A stretch of DNA of 64,000 nucleotides from Chalciporus piperatus. Taxonomy: Eukaryota > Basidiomycota > Agaricomycetes > Boletales > Boletaceae. The position numbers and the translations under genes are program-made. Shown here piece after piece: positions 58,171 through 64,000 of this stretch. The DNA lies in the NCBI GenBank assembly GCA_038093975.1, contig JBBPTG010000026.1, forward strand, positions 124,001 through 188,000. Reading direction: 5' to 3'. Every line of letters begins with the position of its first letter. Within the stretch, counting starts at the first letter, position 1. The notes under the pieces were generated by a model, which saw only the letters and a program-made list of their open reading frames with translations, made no database searches and had not been told where the DNA came from.

Positions 58171-59324
58171 TCATGGAACCGGCGGTGTGCGTTCGATGGC
58201 AGAGTTGCGAAACGAAGATTTGTCTTGCATCGAATCTGTAGAATCATGTGGAATTAGACCGTTACATATGAATAGGAGAAACCGATATACCATTGTTCGA
58301 CTTGTACTCCATTATCGTTGAAGGCGGTAGATTGAGGACCAGACGTATCGTGTCCCTGTCCAATAAACCCACGTCGGGGTCACAAAGAACACCAGCAAGT
58401 CATCGCACTGTACACGCACCTAATCTTCTCGCGTACTTTCACATCCGCCTCAACGCGGTTCCAAACAGAAACGATATCCTCGCTCTGTCGGACGCTGATC
58501 GTACAACCAGAGATATCTGGCCACTCCTCACCCTCCTCGTCTTCGTGTTCGTTACCGTCGCCTTCTGTCTTGAGCCGACCCCTCGCACATTCGTCAAACA
58601 TATCGCCGACGACGCCACAGACGAGATCCTCCCAAACACGATCTGCGACGCCTTTCCTTAGACGGATGATCCATTTTCCACCAGCACGGTTGAGAGGATC
58701 TTCCCAGACTGGGCGACGTACGCCAGCATGGAACAAAAGGTAGTCGGTGGTGGGTACGAGGGAGGATGGTGGGGAAAGGTGGGTATGCAGGGACCAAAAT
58801 GATTCGACCTGACAAAAGGGGTTCAAAAGACGCTGAGTAATTTGAGAAGACGGACTGACGGAAGAAAAGGATGCGATTTTTTTGATACCCTCTTCGTAAC
58901 TCGTGATCTTATTTCCTGGTGCACGTTGTTGTCTGAACCAAAACACCCATCTGGCAGATGAATCGGATAATTGATCAGCAGCGTAGCGCGGTGTGATCGA
59001 AGAGGGACCAGATGAAACATGGCACACGGGCAGGTGTTAGCACGGAGACGGGAAATGGATAACAACACGAACATACGTGTTCCGCAAAGGGTGAACTGTA
59101 CCCGATGAAGGACTCGACCCTGGGTTTTTGGTCTGAGCTGGCTCGGGCTCACGATTCGCTAAAGAAGTGGAAAAATGGCGGCTTGAAGGGATACGGGGTC
59201 TGGTCGTGTCTTGTGTAGTGTTTGGGGTGGGTGGTGGTGGGTGCTGTGGTTGAGAGTGGTTATGTGGTTGTTGTGAGCCGAATCGTTGCTGAGGTTGAGA
59301 ATGGTTCGAGAAATAACCTGCCAT
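58171..59324 (-). CDS. eIF4E family cap-binding protein (4E2/4EHP-like)
   Basis: The gene starts MAGYFSNHSQPQQRFGSQQP, a Gln/His/Pro-rich disordered leader, and the cap-binding domain follows. WVFWFRQQRAPGNKITSYEE, IKKIASFSSVESFWSLHTHL and DYLLFHAGVRRPVWEDPLNR lead to GGKWIIRLRKGVADRVWEDL, then FDECARGRL, GCTISVRQSEDIVSVWNR and DTIRLVLNLPPSTIMEYKSN. The conserved aromatic residues (W in FWSLH, W in RPVWED) and Arg/Lys of KWIIRLRKG are those that bind m7G caps. The FRQQRAP and VWED features fit the eIF4E2-like class. The last two exons, down to 58171, are supported by family matches. Confidence 0.88.
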
Positions 59325-59740
59325 TTGAGCTGTGTATTGTACTGGTGATAAGTGAACGAATAAAAAAATTGGAGGATCGCTTTCGAATGCTCACACGGGG
59401 ATGTTTGAACTTTGCGATGGACGAGTGCGACGGGGAGAAGTTATGTAATCCAACTCATCCATCTACGGTACACCAAATACCTACTTGGAGGCTCAAAGCA
59501 CTACTTGACATCGAGCTAGTTAGAACGACGTCGACCACGGAGAATCTCCCTAGACTTTGCAGTCCCTCTCAGAGTGTAACTGCTTGGAGGCATGTCTTAT
59601 AGCACTACCGACAGTGCATCTGCATTCATCTCCGAGTCGCATCGCATGGACGAATTTTGCAGTCAAAAACAACCGCCCATAACACGAATGATCCAGCCTC
59701 GACATTGAATAGTTGAACGACTGACTGCATATTGAGACCG
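59325..59740. other. Intergenic, eIF4E upstream and MED4 3' end
   Basis: 416 bp without a recognisable gene. Confidence 0.5.
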
Positions 59741-60600
59741 TCATAGATCTGGATTGAGATCCAGATCCAGATCGAAAACTGTCTGGGATTGAGTGCGTAT
59801 TTCGTGTCGGTACGGATTTACGCCTGCTCTGTCCCGCGTCGCGTTCGTCGGCTTTGGAGACGGTGACCGAGCTACATGGCATCACACACGTTCCGTTCAA
59901 ACTCGATAAAACGCGAAATAATGGGGGACATGAACTTACGTTTCACGCTATGACTTTCGCCGAGACCTCCGAGGGGTTTTTCGACGTTCAACCTGCCCCG
60001 CCTCATCTTTTCTTCGTTCGGGAATGGAGGGAAGAACAACGGGACAGGTGCACCAGGAACAGTGCTCAGCGGTGCGTTGGGATCAGGCATGTTGGGTGGA
60101 GCGGATGTGAATGCACTGAGCGACTGTGCGTAAGCGAGAAGTTCCGGGTAGGGTATCGACGCTGTTCGAGGTCGTAAACATGGGAACGTCAAGAAGAGCA
60201 AATCGTAGTATCGATGCCCACCGTCTTTCGCCTGCTTGATACCTTGAATCCTTTCCTCGCCCTCTTGGACTAAAATTTCGAGTTCACGCCTGCCTTGTTC
60301 GATGCGTTCGACGATCTGACGCCATCTTACGTCGAGTGCGCCAATGTCTGCGACGAGCGCGTCGATGCGCCTTTGGCGTCGCTGATGTGAGGCCGTATGT
60401 GCAAGCGCATTTGCGAGGGACGTTTCAGCGGTAAGGAAGGCAGAAAGGGGTGGTGGTGCTATCGTGGGTTTTGCATGCGGATGTGGAGAAGACAGGGACT
60501 GAAAGAGTGTGCCAGAGAGCGTGGCGATGGCATTCAGCGGGACTGTCAGCGTATCCGTCATAGACATTGCATCTTGGGAGGCCTTGGCTGTAGTCGCCAT
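59741..60600 (-). CDS. med4: Mediator complex subunit 4
   Basis: Three exons on the minus strand give about 245 residues. A coiled-coil N-terminal half (QRRIDALVADIGALDVRWRQ and REL-x-LVQEGEERIQGIKQAK) is followed by IPYPELLAYAQSLSAFTSAP, PFPNEEKMRRGRLNVE and the acidic end FDLDLDLNPDL. These are the hallmarks of MED4, a middle-module Mediator subunit linking regulators to RNA polymerase II. The splice at about 60230-60170 joins KD to ASIPYPE, and the second intron contains a stop codon that is removed. Confidence 0.88.
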
Positions 60601-60817
60601 TGGATCACACGATGTCGTTCAGCAGAGAGAAGAAATGTATTCGAGTCTCGCAGATGAAGGTCTGCCTCTAGCAAATAAATAATGAGTACAGTCTACAAAA
60701 CGAGACGAATAGATGCACAGGTATAATACTTGACAAGTATGGGGTACTAGCTATGCAGGATAGATGCACTGTCAGATACACCACAGATGTCCTCTAGCAA
60801 AGTCACAGCGAACGCGC

Positions 60818-62290
60818 TCATCGGGCCATGATGGCCTGCGTCTTGATCCCTGCTTCCACAATAGCCCTCTCAAAGGCCTTCAGCTGCTCATTTACCACCA
60901 CACGACCATCCCGCCGCCCGATGCTGTCCGCCTCCCACTTCTCAATCTTCGACCGACTCCTCTCCGCGCCTTCCGTGTCAATTTTCCATTTGGCAAGTTG
61001 GTTCTTGACCAAACGTATCTTGCGTCCTGCGTCCGCGGTAGCAGCGCTGTTCACTTGAGATTGCTCGGATATAATTGTGAGAGAAGCAAGGAAGGATGCC
61101 GTATGCGAACGCATATGGGTCATCGAAGGGAGGGCGACGCTAAGAGTTGATATGGAAGATTGTGGCGGCTGAGTTGCCTTGTTCTGAGGTTTTAATGAAG
61201 AGTGTGAGGCAGAGGACGATGACGATGACGGCCGCGCCGGAGTAAAGTAAGGTTTTTGGGGAGTTACGGGTCGTGAGGAGCCGTATAGCGCGTCTCCTTC
61301 ACCCATTCCCTCTTCTTCCGCCACGGATTCAAGTTTCAACGACTCCTGTGGTTGTCGCTCTGGCTCGTCTTCAGAGAGGGATGTCTCGAGGGGCTCGAGA
61401 TCACCTAGCACATCCGTCCCTCCTACTTCCATAGCAATGCGCTTCAAGTCGCGGTCGTGAGAGATGAGCTCGCGAACTTGGCCCTCGCGCTCGCGTACGG
61501 CGTCGTTGAGTCCGCTGATCATGTCAGACGTAAGGTTTTCGAGAGTGAAGGTCATGTCGATGCCGCGAAGGTGTGAAAGGAATCTATCTGTCGAAGCCAG
61601 ATTCTGCGCGAGAACCTCTATAGCATCTTGAGCGAGCGTGGCATGATGCATCGCGTCATCATCGTCTTCCTCGTCGCTTGGAACTTCGACGCCGTTTTGA
61701 TCGCGAGCCTGTCCATCATTTTCGTCGTCCACCTCGTCTTCGGCAGCGCTGCTAAGCTCTGCTGCTAGGCTGCCACCAAGGGAAACATCTCTGCCCAGCT
61801 CATCTGCGAAAGTGGCATCTGTCCCATCGAGCTCTCCGCCGTGAGCATCGTGCATGTCAGCGTGGCCATTGGTTTGTCTCATGAGAGGGTCGTCATCAAT
61901 GCCTTCAGCACCCTCGTCGTACTCGATGCCAAATTCTTCGGCCAACAACCTGGACGCGCCTCCCGCTGGGTCGGGCATCAAAGCGACTGCGAGTTCATGG
62001 GCCAAAGAATGTGCTCCTGAAGGGACAGCGATGCCCTGATCAAGAGTGGATAGAGGAGCGGAATGAGAAAGGCCAGAGTTGGAGGAGGAGGAAGGGTGAC
62101 GAGATGATTTGCGGGGAGAAGTCGAAGAGTGTCTATTGTGCATCGTTGACTGTACCTGCCGACGATTAACAGTTTCTGAAGTGACCGGGTGTGTTCCCGC
62201 GTTCGTTGCCACGCGACCGTTTTGTGTTGTTCCGCTCCTTACGCGTCCGGTAGTGAATGTCGAGGGTATGATTGATTGGTTCGAGTTCAA
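60818..62290 (-). CDS. Conserved basidiomycete protein of unknown function
   Basis: A single open frame of 490 codons, with ordinary codon use and no introns. The first about 90 residues are Ser/Thr-rich. The stretch LAHELAVALMPDP-GGASRLLAEEFGIEYDEGAEGIDDD (read in parts) looks conserved, as if a family domain starts there. An acidic stretch follows, then a coiled-coil middle (LTSDMISGLNDAVREREGQV and on). A Ser-rich linker comes next and the last 120 residues are predicted helical (GRKIRLVKNQLAKWKIDTEG). I do not recognise a named family. It could be a nuclear or cytoskeletal coiled-coil protein; this is a guess. Confidence 0.6.
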   Translation of the reverse strand: MNSNQSIIPSTFTTGRVRSGTTQNGRVATNAGTHPVTSETVNRRQVQSTMHNRHSSTSPRKSSRHPSSSSNSGLSHSAPLSTLDQGIAVPSGAHSLAHELAVALMPDPAGGASRLLAEEFGIEYDEGAEGIDDDPLMRQTNGHADMHDAHGGELDGTDATFADELGRDVSLGGSLAAELSSAAEDEVDDENDGQARDQNGVEVPSDEEDDDDAMHHATLAQDAIEVLAQNLASTDRFLSHLRGIDMTFTLENLTSDMISGLNDAVREREGQVRELISHDRDLKRIAMEVGGTDVLGDLEPLETSLSEDEPERQPQESLKLESVAEEEGMGEGDALYGSSRPVTPQKPYFTPARPSSSSSSASHSSLKPQNKATQPPQSSISTLSVALPSMTHMRSHTASFLASLTIISEQSQVNSAATADAGRKIRLVKNQLAKWKIDTEGAERSRSKIEKWEADSIGRRDGRVVVNEQLKAFERAIVEAGIKTQAIMAR

Positions 62291-64000
62291 TGAATAATGT
62301 CCATCCGAATGGCGTACTATCTGCGAGCACTTGTCGCTGTCGAGGTTAAATATTACGTAAGCACATCCACTCGCAAGATATACGATTTAGACACGCAGGT
62401 TGGTCTTCTAGGTGGCGTGCGCCGAGATCTATGGCTGAGTAACCGTGTTTTCCGGCCATGTTTTACCAACGCCTTTTATGGTCACGTGCCCGCCCCGTTT
62501 AGGCAGCCGGCGTGATCGCGATCTCGGTCGCGTCGTGGGCTCGCGCTCGTATGTGCGACACGCGTCCTCGTTCGTCCTCGATCCCTTCCAGCCTCTGTGC
62601 TGTCTCGGACGCAAGATGGAACGCATTCCCGATGTGACCGCCTCACCGGAGCCCACGAAAGGACGAGGGTGTTAAGCGCCCCATCTTCAAGTTCCGCGGA
62701 ACGCTTGCAGCTTGAGAACTTAGGCAAACGGAAGACGGGTCGGACGCTTAGAGTGCGCGGTCGAGCGGGGAGCACGTAACAGTACTAGTAGTGCTCGCAA
62801 ACCCTTGTATTCGGTACAATATTAATGGACTGGATGGAAAAAAAACATTGCAGGTTGCATCCTAGTACTATCGTGATCCTGCTGTGCAGGCTGAGTCGTG
62901 TGGACATGCATCCGAGCCGCCGGCCCAGGCGTAAAACTTGGAGTGGTTTTACGGATTTTACTGGCGGGAAACAAGCGGGCGCCAGTTTCCCTGCAATTTC
63001 TGCGATTTCCGTCGAGTTCCATCGTAAAACGGCGCGCGCAGCGCCGAAAAAATCAGCCCAATTAGGCAGGCGAGCAGGTTCTAACTCCCGTTCACTCCCG
63101 TAGGTCAACATTTCAACTCCCAGTGCTACACAGTGCCACGCAGCAGATCCACGACAGGCAGGCCAACTCCATCCTCACTGGCAAGCTCTTCGGATCATGC
63201 TCAGCTGTGCAGGATCGCTTCGGGATCACGCGTCCCATGTTGCTCAGCCGTGGGAACTTGTCTCAGTCGCGAGACAAACGATGCCAAGGTGCGCTACAGG
63301 CCTGTTGTCACGGCGGTCTCGCTCAAGTCGATGCATAACATGTAGGTCCATTCTTTCGTATCTGGGGGTGATCCATTAGGTCTGAACTCACTGGCAGCTG
63401 TAAATGGTGTCCTGGACATCGACAAATGGTCGAGGAAACTAGTCGTCCAACAGCCACCCTGGTCACTGCTATGAACGACGCACGCCGGAAACACAAGGGC
63501 TGGCTGCACAAGGGTGAAACACAGTGGCCCCTGTTGCGTTTCTGTGCAGGACCCGCCACGCTGAGTAGCCGATCCCGGCCCTTACTGTCGATCACAACCA
63601 GCTCCCCCTTTGGTCAGCGATCTTCATCAATCGCAGCTCCACCACTGTAGGTGTCTATGCTATCCAACTCGCCAAAGCGATCCGGCTTCGTGTGGTTGCG
63701 TCTGCTTCGGCTCACCACGAGGCGTTTGTGCATTCGTTGGGTGGAGACCTCGGCGCTCATTGGTGGCTGTCAAGTCCACGATAGCTTCCCGACCGTTGAG
63801 ATTCACACCCTGACTCGCATCGCCATGCGCCGAAGGCGTGTTTATCATCCAGACCTTAAGACCATCGATGGGCGTGGGTATATGCTCGTCAGAGCATCCC
63901 GTTCGTTGACACCTGCATGTGATCGGGTACGCTGTACTATATAGTCTTGATCCGGACATGATAGAATTCTGAATGAACGGGTCTGTACTTGTTAGTCTCG
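62291..64000. other. 1.7-kb end region with no recognised gene
   Basis: Plus-strand frames at 63123-63345, 63426-63650 and 63651-63944 are short and cannot be joined into a protein I know. The sequence is GC-richer than the rest and has several GT/AG pairs, so a spliced gene continuing past the window is possible. Confidence 0.35.

Noticed and set aside
61854..62297. Small plus-strand frames opposite the unknown acidic protein
   Set aside because: Antisense shadows of the 490-codon minus-strand gene.

Overview
The window is nuclear DNA of a mushroom-forming basidiomycete (Agaricomycetes). Genes are split by many 43-80 nt GT-AG introns and sit close together, often in divergent pairs separated by 100-220 bp. 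The families present (basidiomycete-type Mms22, YANK kinase, SUR2 hydroxylase, TPR-CHAT proteins, F-box proteins, Plavaka and RecQ/DUF6589-type mobile elements) fit that group. No bacterial, viral or CRISPR feature was seen. Exon joins were made by hand from splice sites plus remembered family motifs; no search was run.

Layout: (1) 0-7.4 kb is conserved core: an Mms22-like replication-repair protein, CNOT9/Rcd1 of the CCR4-NOT complex, and a sphinganine C4-hydroxylase (SUR2), followed by a decayed tandem copy of SUR2. (2) 8.7-16.2 kb is accessory: a Plavaka transposase relic, a tRNA-like relic, a decayed TPR-CHAT gene on the minus strand, and members of a family of tiny secreted cysteine-rich proteins. 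(3) 16.2-19 kb holds MAK16 (60S ribosome biogenesis) convergent with the nucleoporin NUP53/NUP35. (4) 19.3-25.7 kb is accessory again: a 1.75-kb element with ~105-bp terminal inverted repeats carrying the 5' parts of a RecQ-like helicase and a second gene pointing inward, an F-box gene broken by one stop codon, another secreted cysteine-rich gene, and an apparently intact 995-bp hAT-like element with an 8-bp target duplication. (5) 25.8-29.4 kb holds a mitochondrial DUF1640 protein, guanylate kinase and a YANK-type AGC kinase. (6) 30-36.5 kb holds an alpha/beta-hydrolase pseudogene, a second TPR-CHAT copy inverted relative to the first, and an intact alpha/beta hydrolase. (7) 36.8-62.3 kb is almost continuous core: MsrB (with a pogo-like element in its third intron), tropomyosin, a DUF2408 protein, ATP synthase alpha, mitochondrial bL21, PRP40, MMS19, a DUF185/NDUFAF7-like mitochondrial methyltransferase, an EEF1A-lysine-methyltransferase-like protein, TMEM14, an eIF4E family member, Mediator subunit 4, and a conserved acidic protein of unknown function. 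(8) 62.3-64 kb has no recognisable gene.

The core genes do not form a pathway, although several serve mitochondria (ATP1, bL21m, DUF1640, DUF185, MsrB, TMEM14) or genome maintenance (Mms22, MMS19). The most interesting material is in the accessory blocks: the small secreted protein family with a conserved intron, the RecQ/DUF6589 element whose layout suggests the architecture of a larger parent element, the transposon at a splice acceptor in MsrB, and the inverted TPR-CHAT pair that shares one frameshift.
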